A stretch of DNA of 41,101 nt. It comes from Ophiosphaerella korrae (Eukaryota; Ascomycota; Dothideomycetes; Pleosporales; Phaeosphaeriaceae). This document shows positions 1-12,299 of the stretch, in pieces. Location: assembly GCA_028456385.1 (NCBI GenBank), contig JALNQF010000358.1, positions 1 to 41,101 on the forward strand, given 5' to 3'. Below the pieces are notes generated by a model, which worked only from the letters and a program-made list of their open reading frames with translations, was not told where the DNA came from and ran no database searches. The translations under genes and the position numbers were made by a program. The first letter of the stretch is position 1. Every line of letters begins with the position of its first letter.

Positions 1-34
1 AAACGTATTATAAACGCGTTACTAACACGATTAG
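1..34 (+). repeat. 11-bp-unit intron array cut by the left window edge
   Basis: Three units (AACGTATTATA, then one starting AACGCGTT, then AACACGATTAG) end at an acceptor TAG at 32-34. This is the 3' part of a gene B intron. The right window end stops inside the same array, 12 bases short of this position, so both ends of the window fall in one repeat. Confidence 0.8.
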
Positions 35-2455
35 CTACTTGCAGGAGAGAGGCTATATTTTATCGCGTGTCGGAGCTGGGATTGGCGTATATTAAATACA
101 GAGAAGCACTTTACTACTCCTGTAAGCAATACAGTTAATATTGGTTACTTAAAACAGTTATTTGAGTTTGGGTTGAGTAGAGAGGATTAACTAGGATAGT
201 TATGTGTTATCGTTGAGCCTATGACAACAAGGGCTACAAAATGCAGTAGGTAAGATAAAACACAATACTAACACGTTAATAACGTGTTTTAGACATCGAT
301 CACCCTCAAGGTATTGGGACTCTTGTTAAGAAGTCCTGTGAGGTTTATTACCACGTAATAATACCTGTAGACTTTAACAAAGTGCTATACTTCGTACTAA
401 TTGCGTTTGGAATACATACACATGTACCTCTACCTCTAAATATTATTGGGGGAGAGGTAATTGCGGAGATTGAGGCAATACTTCGACCTATGCTTACACT
501 AGGTTTAACGAGATGTAAGTAGGAAGTAAAACGGGTTTGCAACGCGTTTCTAACATGATACAGCGCAATTTCTTAATTCTGCACAATTGAAAGCGTATCT
601 TACTTAGTATAGCCTTCGATCTATCGAAGATCTTTATATTGTATTTGCAAATAAAGATCGTATATTGTTAATATTGAAACGAGAAAAGCTACTCTGCTTC
701 CCACACTAAAGTGGTATAGAAGGCGTTGTATTTGAGTGGAGAACAAAGCATTAGATTCCGGAAACTGTGAGAACATGATTGTAACACGATCTAAACGCGT
801 TTTAACAACAATACTAGGCATATGTTCGACAGATTATCTTTGGCGTATCTGGTAATATTGTGCTCTGTTTTTATGATGAGTAGGCACGAGTACTACTAGA
901 TTAGAAGACATTTCAGATGGATATGTTATATAAGAGATTAAATGGGAAATGGGCAGAGATCTTGATTGCGATATTTTACTTAGGGCACAATAAGTGTAAG
1001 GAGAAAATTTAAAACATGTTTTAAACGCGATAGTAACTTGTTTTAGTGCTTACCCTAGGTAGAATTATTACTAATAACGACTCCCTAGAAATATATCAAC
1101 TAAGCTTTATTGCTTACTTCAAGCTTATTAGCGAGCGTGCAAAGAAGCTAGTACAATAGTATTATATCTATTAACGTAGATTTTACGGTACTACACTTGA
1201 TATGTGCAGTAAGTAGATACTTAGTAAGAAGAAAGTATATCGCGTTTAGATCGCGTTCATAACTTATTTAATAGGACTTAGCTAATATCTCTATACAATA
1301 GACCTACAACAGAGAGAGTAGAGATAGCAACTCTAATCTTGTATTTGATTCTACTATATTCACTTCTTAAGGAGTATTAATACCGCAATTTAGCGTGCTC
1401 TTTATTATACAGATTCTGCCTAGGGTCGTATAAAAGCTCTCCTTAACGTTAAATTAAAAGAGGAGTATTTTAATCTTTGTAACTTGTTAATAGGTAAGTT
1501 TAAACAATTAAATGCGATTGGAACGTATTTTAAACATGTTTTAGCACACGAAGAGACTCCTACAATTCGGAACTAGGCTAAGAACAAGAAGAACAAGGTG
1601 TTTACTGCTAGGTTAGTTTAATGTTGCAGCTAAATAAGTAAAGAAGTCTAGGATATATTAGAATTATATACTAATGCTGCTAAATAGGCTAGGTAAAAGG
1701 GATATTGAATAGGTATCTGTATATCGCTTATTGAGGCTATACAAAAGTAAGGTGAATTGTAGAAATAGGTTTATAACGTGTTACTAACGCGTTTTAGTGC
1801 AGCTTAAATAGATCTCTAGGATATGAAGGAGTTTAATGCCCGTAATAAGTATAGTATTCGCTATGCCTATCGTGCTACTTCGAGTCTAAGCACTCGATAC
1901 TCTCTTAATAGAGGACGTGAGAGAAGTATAGAATATTATTATTACTAAAGAAATATATACACTAAAATAGCTTTAGAACGCAAATATAATAACTTTAAGG
2001 ACGCCTATATTATCTTAGATAATAAAGATAATCCTATAAGCTCTATAGAGCTACTGCAGCGCAACAAGTAGATAGCTTTAAAGTTATAAAACGTTCGGTT
2101 ACAAACTTAACTGCAATCGTCGCTACTAAGCTTACTAGCGCAGTTACTATTAAGAGCAACCGCTATACTAATGTAAGTATTATAACACATTTGAAACGCG
2201 TTGCTAACGCGTTCTAGCCTAATAAGTGCGCAAACTCTCTAAAGACAGGCTGTTCTCTTAAGCTAGTTACTCTTAAGCTAATTACTCTTGTTTAAACGAG
2301 AATAGTTAGAGATCTAGAAGTTAAAACTTGAGTTAGAAAGAGAGAAGTTTAACTTAGAAAAGGAGAAGCTTGTATTTAAGCAGGAGAAAATTAGATTACA
2401 ATATAAAGAGGCTTAGAACGCGACCTAAAGATGTTCTAAATATGTTCTAGCGTAG
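1..2455 (+). pseudogene. Gene B, transposase-like, left copy (5' end missing, RIP-like decay)
   Basis: This is the colinear counterpart of the right-copy gene on the minus strand at 38659-41101. Exons are 35-249, 293-514, 564-766, 818-995, 1047-1223, 1275-1493, 1545-1746, 1798-2172 and 2218-2455; the first intron is cut by the window edge. Exon lengths and phases fit a single reading frame of about 676 codons. Many Gln, Arg or Trp positions are now TAA, TAG or TGA, so this copy cannot make the protein. The exon at 293-514 is among the best preserved, with a run of hydrophobic and Pro-rich residues (VPLPLNII). Near 1-250 this copy retains TGG where the right copy has TAG, so both copies have been mutated independently. 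Confidence 0.75.
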
Positions 2456-2533
2456 AAAAATTTTCTTTGCTTAAAAACTCTATTTGCCGTGACTCGCTTC
2501 TCTCTATCTTTCTCTTCTATCTCTACCTACAAT

Positions 2534-3690
2534 ATAGGGAACAAGATTTTACTTCTTATAGTATGTAACTAGATTATGTTTTACACGCGTTCTAAACTAG
2601 TTTAGCTAGTATATTAGAGATATGCTGAATTAGCTTCTCTGCTAGTAGGTACACCTAAATTCGCTAAGAATATTAATAGCTTATATACTATATATCCTGG
2701 CGAGTTATTCTATAGAGCAAAGTAGACCCTATACAATAAGTAGCTATATAGAGTACGTACTTAAACATAATCTATATGTGTTTGTAACGCGTTCTAATGT
2801 TACACTAGAAGAAATTTAGCGATCAAGGTGCTTTAGTTTACTACATCCGGCGAGGCTATCCGTTGTACAAGGTTGAGTCTGTCAAGACTAGGCGACGTTC
2901 AATTTCTAACGATACCAATACTCTCTACTTCTACTACGTAGTAGTTATGCCTAGAGATTCGTAGTCAAAAGAGTTCTAGAACTCGTCCTAATTACGTTCC
3001 TTATTAATTTGTCCTATAGCAACTCCTTAACAAACTATTAAGCACAACTAAATAACTAAAGAACCTGAGGAGGAACTTAGAGGCTAATTAGAAGATATAG
3101 AACGCGTTGTAAACGACTCTAAAACACGTTCCCCTACACTAGATCTACTTTCTCCTCCCCTACCTCCTTTAAAACAACAGAAGTAGTTATATATACAACC
3201 TCGTGTGGAAGAGGAGATTACTCTATTGCTGCTAGATAAGGCTCTTCCTAAGAATCTTATTCCTATACCAATATACTAAGCCAATAACTTAAAGCAAGGG
3301 CAAGTTAAAAGAGAGGCAAGTATCTGTTAAAACGTCTTTACATTACATTTATAATACGTTTTAGGTTAATACGAATAAATGCTACTAACTTCTTACTAAA
3401 AAAAATCTCCCTCCTATATATAAGGTTTGTAACAAGAATAATAATGTAAAGTACATTTTTATAAGGTCCTGTATAAGTAGATAGTACTTTAACTTTATAT
3501 AGAGTAACTGCACAATAATATAGTAGATATTTTATTAAAGAAAACTACTAAACTAAAACCTCTTATTATCTGTTTACTAGAGAACACGTTTTAATCTATA
3601 TTGAAACTTGTTCTACTAATCTACTAGAAATTAGCTTAGATCTTCTTTAAGATAGCTGGTACAAAGATACCTAAATCTCCTACTAATTAA
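2534..3690 (+). pseudogene. Gene C, zinc-finger protein, left copy (decayed)
   Basis: Mirror of the right-copy gene at 37424-38580. It has the same exon plan and the same 11-bp-unit introns, but more stops and lost Cys/His codons: the final zinc-ligand His after the IRRG stretch is Tyr here (TAT at about 2859), whereas the right copy keeps CAT. It converges with left gene A. Decay consists of C-to-T and G-to-A changes relative to the right copy. No product is expected. Confidence 0.65.
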
Positions 3691-4515
3691 TATTCTTACA
3701 ATGTTGACTACCCTCTACCCTATTACTATGTTTATCAATGTTAAAATTGAATTCGCATCCTAGAACGTGTTAGAAACGCGCTTTAAGCATATTCTAGTAT
3801 ACTTACTAGTTGTGTTATTCCTAAAATTTTCTTTGCACGTATTGTAAGGCACAACCCAGCCTGAGCGCCTAGAATAGTTACTTATGCGATTAAGATCAAG
3901 CTATAGCTATATTAGAACACGTTTGAAATAGCTTCCGAACTTGTTTTACCTTAGTGCTAATCTTAAATAGGTAGATTTTAGGTAGATCTTCGGAGAGCAT
4001 CTGATATAGCCGGCGCTGTTGCTCTATCCTAACAACTCGCTTATCTAACACACGATTATGCTCTTCTATAACCCCTTGGTACCAATCTGGAACGTGATTA
4101 GAACGCGTTTTAAACGCGTTCCACACACTTACCTATTAATAGCGCGAGGATGCTGTAGTAAATCTGCCCCTTAGCATTCTCGCATAGCGCAATGTCGCTG
4201 TATCTGTGCTGGTTTTTGATGTAAGTTCTTAGGCTACCTCTTGTACCCAATTTTCGCTATATTAATTAGAACATACTTAAAACGTTTTGTAAACATGTTC
4301 TCACTCTATAGATGCTATTGCCTACTAGGGCCCTGCAAAACAACTCTCCGATCTCTACCACTAGGTCGCCGCTGTTGTTGAGCTAAAATGGCCCCAAGCC
4401 TTGAGGTGCTGATATCAGGTTAATATAACGTCAGTAGTTATACTAGAACGTAATTAGAACAACTTTGCAACATGTTTCATCAACCTACGTTTTGTGCTAG
4501 AGTCTTGCAAACCAT
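3680..4515 (-). pseudogene. Gene A, zinc-finger protein, left copy (decayed)
   Basis: Mirror of the intact right-copy gene at 36599-37434. Exon 2 has two nonsense changes by C-to-T on the coding strand: CGA to TGA at 4431-4433 and CAG to TAG at 4383-4385. The first zinc-finger His (CAC) is changed to Tyr (TAC). Exon 4 is still open over 3950-4086. The comparison with the right copy is the cleanest evidence for RIP-type mutation in this window. Confidence 0.8.
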
Positions 4516-4542
4516 TTTTTGGTGGTGTTGTATTGTGTGCGT

Positions 4543-4575
4543 GGGAACGTGTTACGAACGTGATGTTAACGTGTT
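4543..4575 (-). repeat. Orphan three-unit array upstream of left gene A
   Basis: Mirror of 36539-36571. Three 11-bp units sit about 30 bp upstream of the gene A start codon. No splice donor or acceptor pair is evident in the gene A direction. Confidence 0.7.
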
Positions 4576-4698
4576 GTAAAAATGTTGTGTTGGGGCTGAG
4601 TTGAGTTGAGCTCGCTTAGAGCTGCGCACGCGCCAAACCTAGCTTGGCATTGCCATCTCAACCGAGGCAAATCCATAGTCAGTTGACATGCCGACACG

Positions 4699-7000
4699 AA
4701 GCGCAGCTGCGTCCGCTAAGTCAATCAAAGCCGCTAGAACTAAAGCAGACCCAATATGGCTAGCTCACACATCCACTTGGGCCATAGTCTACCAACCGCT
4801 TCTGCTTCTACTATCTTTACATTTCCTAGCCACGTACCATGACCGACTCTACGACTTGAAGATAACAGCGAACTCAGCCTAGTCGAATGCGTCGGTGGGG
4901 ATACCCTGCGATATGCGATCCTTTCGCATACTTGGGGAGCGGATTATGAAGAAGTTACCTTAGGGACTTAACAGAGGGTACAGGTAAGGGTAAGGCGGGT
5001 TATCGCAAGCTTAATTCTGGCGCAAAGCAAGCTGCGCATGATATCCTAGAATTCCTCTGGGTAGATACCTGCTGCACTATACAGTCCCACCACCGACGAC
5101 AATGCCCTACGAAAAGGCTGGCAAATGCCGCCAAGTACGACGGGAGTCGTCACTGAGCTTCGGATGCCAAACTTGGTTAGACGTATCCTTACTTTCTTAC
5201 TCAGTTATTTTTTCGTCTAGAAATCCTTGTTCTATCAATACTGCCCCTAGTAATACGACCTGAACTTGGCCTTAATCAAGTTAGTATGGCGCTAAATCAG
5301 AGCCTGAGCCGTACATAATTGGGCTAGGATGAGCCAACTTGAGTGTGGGATGAGCGCAGCCCGAGCCAGGCTGATTGCACCTTGATGGTACCTGAATATC
5401 AGGCCCACTGTCCTAGGCAAGTTTCATTGTTCCTGAAATCGGGCAAGAGTCGTTGCACAGATGCAGCATCTTCTGTGCTGACTGGTTCTACTTCCAGACC
5501 CCCTAAGCTAAAGGATGGCTGGTTCTGGGACTGCCAAGGACCGCAATGCTTGCTATCTATTCAAGCATCTCCTGACTAATGGAAGCCTCCTTAAGAAACA
5601 ACCTTTTAGAGAGGCTAGCTTCTAGTACGCCTAGTGAATTTCTTCAACACCAAGCATCTGAAGATATTAGAAAGAAATTATTCACGAAAGATTATCAAGA
5701 ATTGCAGTATACAGCACTTGCTTGAGCAGCACAACGAAAGGGTATTACTAGAATCAATACCCTTAACACTACTAAAGTAGCTATGCTTAGCGGTTCAAGC
5801 TCTGCTAGTTCTCTCAACGCTATAATCACCGAATATGGTGGTTACAACCTTAGAATGGCGGCCGAAGGGTGAGCGCTACTTTGGGATTCATTTTTTTAAG
5901 GCGCAAGTGACTAGCTAGCCTGTATTGATTGGGTAATGAAGAGACGGTCGAATAGTCGAGACTGGAAAGGCTTTATTGGATTCTGGATCTGCAATTCTTG
6001 ATACTGCCTTGTAGACTTTGACTAGGTGTAATTAGACGAGCGGCAGGGCTAATGCATAAACTGTGATCTACTACCATGTCGAAGGACTCCTATAGGACTC
6101 GCTAATCGAAGCTGACGTGGCCGAGAGTAATAGCAAGGAAACTACATTGAGTATCAAAGCGCGAGGCTTGGTAGAATGAGCTAGAATTACAAGGAGTTCC
6201 GTTATACACCGCAGGGTGTGGATTATGCAAAATGGTAGTGAGTTAAGCTGAAGTAGTACTAAAGACGGATCCTGTTTAATAAAGCGCCCTGCTGTTATAA
6301 CTGATGCAATAACGGGCCGTAGTAAGTTGGCGGAGCGAGACGGATGCGATGACTTGGCTAACCCGTGTTGTTACTTTCGATGCTACTCTCTTCGATTGCG
6401 GAAATTAGATCTTTGCTGCTGCATGCTGTAGACGGATAAACACCGCCGACGCGCGCGATTGGAGCGCACGCTCTTGAGCTCTTGAACCTTGAGGCATTCA
6501 TAATATTATTTCAGCAGAGTATTCCCAATCATTGAATGATGGCGTTAGGCAGATAGAGTAGTAACGACAACTCCGTCGTCCGAGTTACGCCGTCTTGCTT
6601 AGCTTTTGCCTTTACTCCGAAACAATTAGTATAGTTGATTATAGTTTAAGACATTGATGTTCTTGTTGTGATGAGCAGCATTTATGGCTAAGCACTGCAT
6701 GATAAAGGCAAATGTGGAGAGGTGTATTCAGAAAAAATTAGATCCGGCGTAAAGCGGCTGCCTGAAGCGAGGCTTCGTAACTCTGAAAGGCAGTCGAAAG
6801 AAGAGTGATATTCTTACACCCCAATTTTGCTACGTATAGACCCTGAAGACGTTAGAGATACATCCCCTTCAATTTTAGAGGGGGCTCTATATTTTAGTGT
6901 GCAAACCACGTGACTTGTGCTAAGACCTAGAATATCTACGAACATCTATCTCAGCTAAGAGTATTCTAAGCCTGCTAATACCTACTACTACGCTTACACT
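4699..7000. other. Gene-poor degenerate stretch
   Basis: No protein family is recognisable. The best coding-like stretch is 5580-5873 on the plus strand, about 95 codons ending at TGA 5871-5873. It is rich in Ser, Ala and Gln and has one internal TGA near 5720; what it encoded is unknown. A 63-bp repeat shared with 15698-15760 lies at 5074-5136. The rest has frequent stops in all frames. Confidence 0.5.
5074..5136 (+). repeat. Dispersed repeat, copy 1
   Basis: Similar to 15698-15760 in the same orientation. Shared blocks include ATACAG, CACCACC, GACAATGCCC, ACGAAAAG and CAAATGCCGC. Weaker similarity continues about 100 bp downstream to a shared AATCCTTG. Both copies could read ATGCCnnACGAAAAG as a start of translation, so this may be the 5' end of a repeated gene. 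Confidence 0.6.
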
Positions 7001-9480
7001 ATGGTTCTCGAATCCCTACCCGCGGCCGAATACCCTACTATTGATGGAGACTTGAAAGAGACGTAAAAATAGGCTCAAGAGTATAGTAATTGCCTCCGAA
7101 AGATTAGATCTACAAACGACGAGCAAAAGACACTCAGTATAATTACCTTAGACTGTGATAAAGGCGGAGAAGCTATTGCAAGAGCGCGTAAACGTCATAC
7201 TCGCACTATCAAGACAGATTGCCCTATGTCAAATTGTCAATCTAGTAGAGATAATATAGAGGGTTGAGGTCACCTGCAGTAAATATAAATATGAGGCGTC
7301 TATGCATACATATGCCTATCCTATCCTTCGGCAACGTTCTTAGCAAGTCTCCAGCCAGATTACTATGGGTGATCGGGTCAAGGGGGAAATGCCTGGTCCC
7401 ACCAAGGCAGATGAAGAAATTGACTGAGCCGCGAACAAGGCCATGCATATTATTAGGCTGTGAGGGGAACACCAACTATCGTATCCTACTAGAAGATGGG
7501 AGAATCGTTGGAAGCACAAATGCCGGATTTCAAGAAACCTTTATGGCTCCCTCCACACAGACTATAGAAGATGTGGGAGCTAAACGATATAGCTTACCTG
7601 AGGCAGCGGCTGCTGCTGCAGGGGGAATTTTAACGGTGGTGTTACCAAATCAACCGTCGGTAAGTATACGGCAAGCATCCGTACCAGCATCTGAACGTCA
7701 TATGTCCGTTGCACCATTGAAACAAGCGCAATGTCAGTCGAGTGACAAGGACTCGCAATTATTACCCCAAACGAGTGACGATAACTCCGGTGAGCAAGCG
7801 CAATCTTAGTCGAGTGACGATGACTCGCAGTTAGTTGCTGAACAGGGAGATAGGACCTTATCGCCTCTTAGAAGTGATGATACCTTTGGATCATTTTCGG
7901 ATGTTCTGCAAGGAAGTGATTCACTGCCTGACGGCGACCAGCAACAGGGCGACGCTCAACATGATCAAGACTTAGGAGAACGGCAACGATATCTGAGACT
8001 CCAACTCGATCGTTTGGTTCACAGAGTGCGGTGGGAAACCCTGCAACACCCTGCAGCATCACCCCGAACTAAGAATCCGTACCTCGCAGGCCGCAACAGA
8101 TACATTCGATGACAGCTGAGAAGAACTTGTGCTGATGAATGTATCTGAAGGCAACGTAACCCCAACGTTGTTAACAGTAGCTGCAGGAGAAACGGAACCC
8201 TTTGAACCAAAGACCCTTAAGCAAGCGAAGAATGATACGAGCTGGCCTGCATGGGAAAGGGCAATGCTCGAAGAAGTCAACTCGCTTGAACATAATAAAA
8301 CATGGAAGCTCGTTAACTTCCCTAGGATCGACGGATCCTCAGCGGCACTTGAGTCTTCAAGCTCAAACGAGGACCGCATGGGGAAGTCATCCGCTACAAA
8401 AGTAGATGGGTAGTGAGAGGCTTCACACAAGAAGCAGGTGTTGACTATGATGAGACCTTTGCCTCTGTTGTCAAGCCTATGAGCTACAAGGCTCTGTTCG
8501 CAACCTGGCCTGCCTTGGATCTCGAGATCAAGCAAATGAACGTGAAACCGGCGTTTCTGTACAGAGATATAGACCATGAGATCTACGTCGAACAGCCACA
8601 ACACATGACAGACGGCACACCGAGGGTTTGAAAACTTTGAAAAGCACTCTATGGGTTAAACAAGCCCCTCGAATTTGGTATTAGACTCTCACGAGCTGCC
8701 TTCGCGATCTCGGCTTCGAGTCAATTAACGCTGACCTTGGCATCTTCGTACGGAGCAATATGTACATTGCAGTGTACATTGATGATCTCTTCATCGTTCG
8801 ACTAAGCATCGTAGAGACAAAGAGGGTTAAGAGAGCCCTTAGAAACCGCTTCCAAATGACAGACCTTGGACCGTGCAGCTATTATCTTGGGTTGTCCATT
8901 AAGTGGGACCGTCAGCAGATATTGTCCATGAGTCAAGAAGCCTAGATTGACAAAGTTGTTAATCAGTTCGGAATCAGCAACTGCGCTCCAATCAATACGC
9001 CCATAGAAACCTCCCCGCAGATAGAGAATAGTTCAGAGTACCACTGCCCTCAAATTCAGAGAGTCGAGTATTAGCGCATGGTGGGAGCTCTAACGCATAT
9101 CATGCCTGGGACTTGAGGAGACATTGCATACGCAGTCTCCGTGGCGAGCCGGCATTTGATAAACCCTGGACCACAACACATGAAGCTCGCTCGACGCATC
9201 CTGCGGTATCTCAAGAGCACGAAAGATCTCAGGCCCACGTACAAAGGCCAGCTTCAAATGTTGAAAGGATTTATAGACGCAGATTGGGCCGGCTATCGCA
9301 ACATACGAATATCAACCGCTGGATACCTGTTCGACATCGGAAGCGGAGCAATCAGCTGGCAATCCAAGCGTCAGAGAGGCCTAGGTATCGAATGATACCC
9401 ACATGTTATCAGCTTGAGCAAGGAAGAATGCATGGGCACCCTTTCCTTTCTTTTTCCCTCCAAAGGAGTTTTGAAAGGTT
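7001..9480 (+). mobile_element. Copia (Ty1/copia) LTR retrotransposon relic, internally deleted
   Basis: The order fits a Copia polyprotein. A gag-like start at 7001 is interrupted by stops. From about 7330 there is integrase C-terminal sequence (CILLGCEGNTNYRILLEDG). From about 8190 reverse transcriptase of the RVT_2 type begins (EPKTLKQAK, then LEEVNSLEHNKTWKLV, then GVDYDETFASVVKPMS near 8440). The polymerase box reads YIDDLF near 8775, and RNase H-side sequence (RRILRYLKSTKDLR, DADWAG) runs to about 9395. Protease and the integrase catalytic core are missing between the gag start and 7330, indicating a large deletion. Frameshifts and stops at 7807, 8411, 8629 and 8943 show it is dead. A purine/pyrimidine-rich stretch near 9450 may be the polypurine tract region. 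LTRs could not be delimited. Confidence 0.85.
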
Positions 9481-9841
9481 TTAACGGGGCCTAACGGTAT
9501 CGTGATAAATGGTCGCTGGCACTTCCAGATGATCGTCGCCATCGAGTGGGAGTGTCAAAAAATCATGTGGCAACATTTGAAGATAGGCTGAAACACGAAG
9601 TAGGATTTGAGCATGCTCCAACGTATATAAGGCATTTTGCCTGCCTGAACCATAGCTATAACAATACAACCACTTGCTTCAACACCCTGAGCAGCATGAA
9701 GAGGACCCGAAACCGGGCCCCAAGAGACTGCTAGGGAACGTACTCGCCGGTCCCATTTTTGGGTCACAGAGGAGTAAGTAGCCTAGCTGCAGACCCCAGT
9801 CTCGGTAATACTTTCCTTTACTTAGAGCCCCTTTAAGACGA
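9481..9841. other. Unassigned spacer after the Copia relic
   Basis: No gene is seen. It could include remains of the 3' LTR, but no matching 5' LTR was found by eye. Confidence 0.4.
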
Positions 9842-10588
9842 TTGACCGTCATATTCCAGCTAATAACATATCTCTCACTAGAGCTCTCCGGCGTCACACT
9901 AGTCCTCTCCAAGGACTATAAACTCTTCCTCATCGATCTGCCTAGGCACTCTGCGTCCAAAGGGTTCCCGCCCCTCACCATAGACAACACCTTCGATACG
10001 CTTGCCCATCTCATCAAGACGAAAGTTCAAGGCGGCAAGGCCCATCTCATCGACCTCTCGACAGGCGGCTTCATGAGTCTGGAACTTGCGGGGCAACATA
10101 TAGAGCTCCTGCTCAGCCTATGGTGCACCAGGTGCGCGCCTAACAACGGCTTCAAACTCCAGCTATTCTCGCAGCCACGCCCCCTCGCCTGGCTCATCAG
10201 ATGCATCAGCAGCCCCGAGAATAGGCGCATGTTCTAACCCTCGCTCGGCGTGAAGCCGTTCCCTAGGCTGCGGGAGCAGTGCCTAAAGAACCAGTCCATA
10301 GCGCTGCTAACGGCCGGCTTCACCGAGCTCGTCAAAATCACGCAGGAGAGCCTCGCGGAGATTAAGGGCGTCAGGATCGCGACCATCGCGGGTGCAAAGC
10401 TAGATAACGTCAGAGATGTGAGGGACGCCGGGAAGATACTCGGGAGTGCGAATCCGGAGTGCAAGGGGTTTGTGGTGAGAGAAGCGATTCACTGGTGGGA
10501 CTTACAGTTTCCAGAGCTATTTGTTCCAGGCATAAAAGCTTGGATCGAAGGTCGCGAGATGCCGAAGGAGTACGAATTGTTGAGCTGA
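9842..10588 (+). pseudogene. Alpha/beta hydrolase, one internal stop, N-terminus lost
   Basis: One reading frame of about 249 codons is broken only by TAA at 10235-10237, between ENRRMF and PSLGVKPF. CAA to TAA would explain it. The first half has the hydrolase pattern: LFLIDLPRHSAS, then the nucleophile elbow around LIDLSTGGF (Ser in the usual position, though the first Gly of GxSxG is Asp). The second half ends in a typical C-terminal block with the catalytic His region (REAIHWWDLQFPELF) and IEGREMPKEYE. The N-terminal oxyanion-loop strand (HGxxx) is missing or unrecognisable. Family assignment is by motif only; the substrate is unknown. It lies convergent with the FAD oxidoreductase remnant downstream. 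Confidence 0.7.
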
Positions 10589-10870
10589 CACCTGGCGTTT
10601 TGGTCGGGGAGCCGTCGCGCTCTCCGCCTTCTAGATGCGCTTTTTGCAGCCTCTATACTGTTCGAACTATTTGCATATATGCGTGAAAATTGCGTATCGA
10701 TACGTGCATTATAGACAACGAAGAGGTGAAGTAGGATAAGATGGAAATCAGTGTTCAGTTTCGCCGAGTGTTCAGCCTCCCTATAAATAACGTTAAAATA
10801 AACATGTTCAATCCTTCGCAGGTTTTGGAATGACCCTAGGATAAACGTGTTGTACTTCGTGAGGTCTTTC

Positions 10871-12076
10871 CTACTCACATCCTCTCAATACTTCATCAAA
10901 CAATGTATTTGACTCCCCCTTCCCAAGATATCGTTGAACTAAACTTCCAAAATTCGGAAAAAACTTGGCTGAATGAAAACTTCTACCTGAAGCAACAATC
11001 AGATTCTTGATGTCTGGGACTTCGTCTATAATAAATCTTCCATCAATGGTGAGAAGATCACTAGAGTCTTCAGTCATATACCTCGCCAACGAAGTCAGGA
11101 TACTCACGGACAAACCTAACTTTCTATATCTCTATTTTCGAACTGCGGAAACCACTTGTGCAAAACAGCATTGTTTGCACTAGCATCGCATGCTATCAGA
11201 TGATCGTAAAGTTTCTTCATGCTCTCCACCTTAAACGTGCGTGGTGTCGTCAACTTCAAAAGGTTGTGTCGTTTCAATACTATCACCTCTCGTAGCGACT
11301 GTGAGAGAGCACAGAAAAAATCTAAAGCCTTAACCTTACCTTCATCCCTAACGGACATTGACGTGCCCATATTCAATGTATCAGTATCAGTTAGTCGAAG
11401 AATGCCTACAACCAGTCCGATGATCCGAAGGATTCTATCAGGGAACAGTATTTTAGATACTCCGAGAAGCTGTGGTATTCACGGGCCTACGGACACGATA
11501 ACTTTGTCAGCGAGAATCTCGTATGGCACTTCTGCAACGCCCCGGCAATTCCTGTCATCATCCGTTAGAATCCTTCGTACGTCTACTCCTCTGATTTCAA
11601 CACCAAGAGCTTTGACCTCATCCTTTACAAGCTGGAGCGCGTACGCTGTATCTGCGTACCCAACGGTGCGACTATGCCACAATTCTTCCGTTTCGGACAG
11701 TCTGGGAGCTTCGTCCGAGCCGACCATGCTTTGATACTCATCTATAGAGATTTTGATGTCGCTTGGTGATTTTGATGTCGCTTGGTGATTTCGTTTTGCT
11801 CTGGGCCCCTTCCCTCACTCCCGCAACCCATCCGATTTGATGGAAGCATTCGTGATCCTGCCAAGGATTCATGCCATCTTGTGCGAGTCGGACGTAAAGT
11901 TCGTCTGGATAAAGAGTGCGTATGATCTTATTGTGATCTGTGGAAGCCGTCTTCCTCTCCATACCTGTGAACCAAACAATATGGTCGTTTAGCGACCCGA
12001 TCTTAAGAGCACGAACTATGGAGGCTCCGAGCAATCCGCCGCCCAGGACCACATAGCGCCCGCAGATTTCCGGCAT
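10871..12076 (-). pseudogene. FAD-dependent oxidoreductase (DAO family), broken
   Basis: The protein starts with a Rossmann dinucleotide-binding motif, VVLGGGLLGASIVRAL. It continues with IIRTLYPDELYVRLAQDG and ends with a DAO-type C-terminus (DGRFIIDEVPDIKNLIVASG, then SFHSAKFFPNFG) near 11050-10930. This resembles sarcosine or fructosyl-amino-acid oxidases that act on N-methyl or glycated amino acids. Breaks: a 19-bp tandem duplication at 11749-11786 shifts the frame; a TGA follows VIVSVGP near 11480 where the frame is otherwise open (TGG to TGA is likely); another stop lies near 11115. Removing one 19-bp unit rejoins the frames on either side. No product is expected. Confidence 0.75.
11749..11786. 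repeat. 19-bp tandem duplication causing a frameshift
   Basis: The unit GATTTTGATGTCGCTTGGT occurs at 11749-11767 and again at 11768-11786. Because 19 is not a multiple of three, the second copy shifts the frame of the oxidoreductase gene. Confidence 0.95.
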
Positions 12077-12299
12077 GACCGTTTGGTCATGTACGGAAGA
12101 AATTCAAAAGAGAGTAATAACTGCGGATGATGTAGATAGCTAATGGTACAGCGAGCTACGTGAGAACTCGGCGACGCTGTAATTCTAAAGGCTGCTTTCC
12201 ATAGGTGTTATTGGATTCGAACGTAGGCGTACTACGCTACGGACGCGGTTGCGTATCCTAGGCATGCAGTGAGCCACAGCGGACGAATATTGGAGCCGA

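Larger units (their letters stand above)
1..4698 (+). mobile_element. Left copy of novel intron-array element (truncated at window edge)
   Basis: This segment is the reverse complement of 36416-41101. Positions 13-4698 pair with 41101-36416 one to one (p with 41114-p) with no net insertion or deletion. Differences seen are transitions, mostly C to T or G to A in this copy, which create stops in all three genes. The first ~250 bases are an exception: there the right copy is more mutated. The outer end is missing; the window begins inside an intron. The inner boundary is where the two copies diverge, after the shared bases ending ...GCCGACACG at 4698. No terminal inverted repeat or target duplication can be defined because only one end is visible. 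The element class is uncertain. Its largest gene looks like a DDE-type transposase and the element carries two zinc-finger genes. Confidence 0.85.

Noticed and set aside
10489..10878. A 129-codon open frame on the minus strand
   Set aside because: It is antisense to the well-supported hydrolase C-terminus over part of its length and has no recognisable motif.
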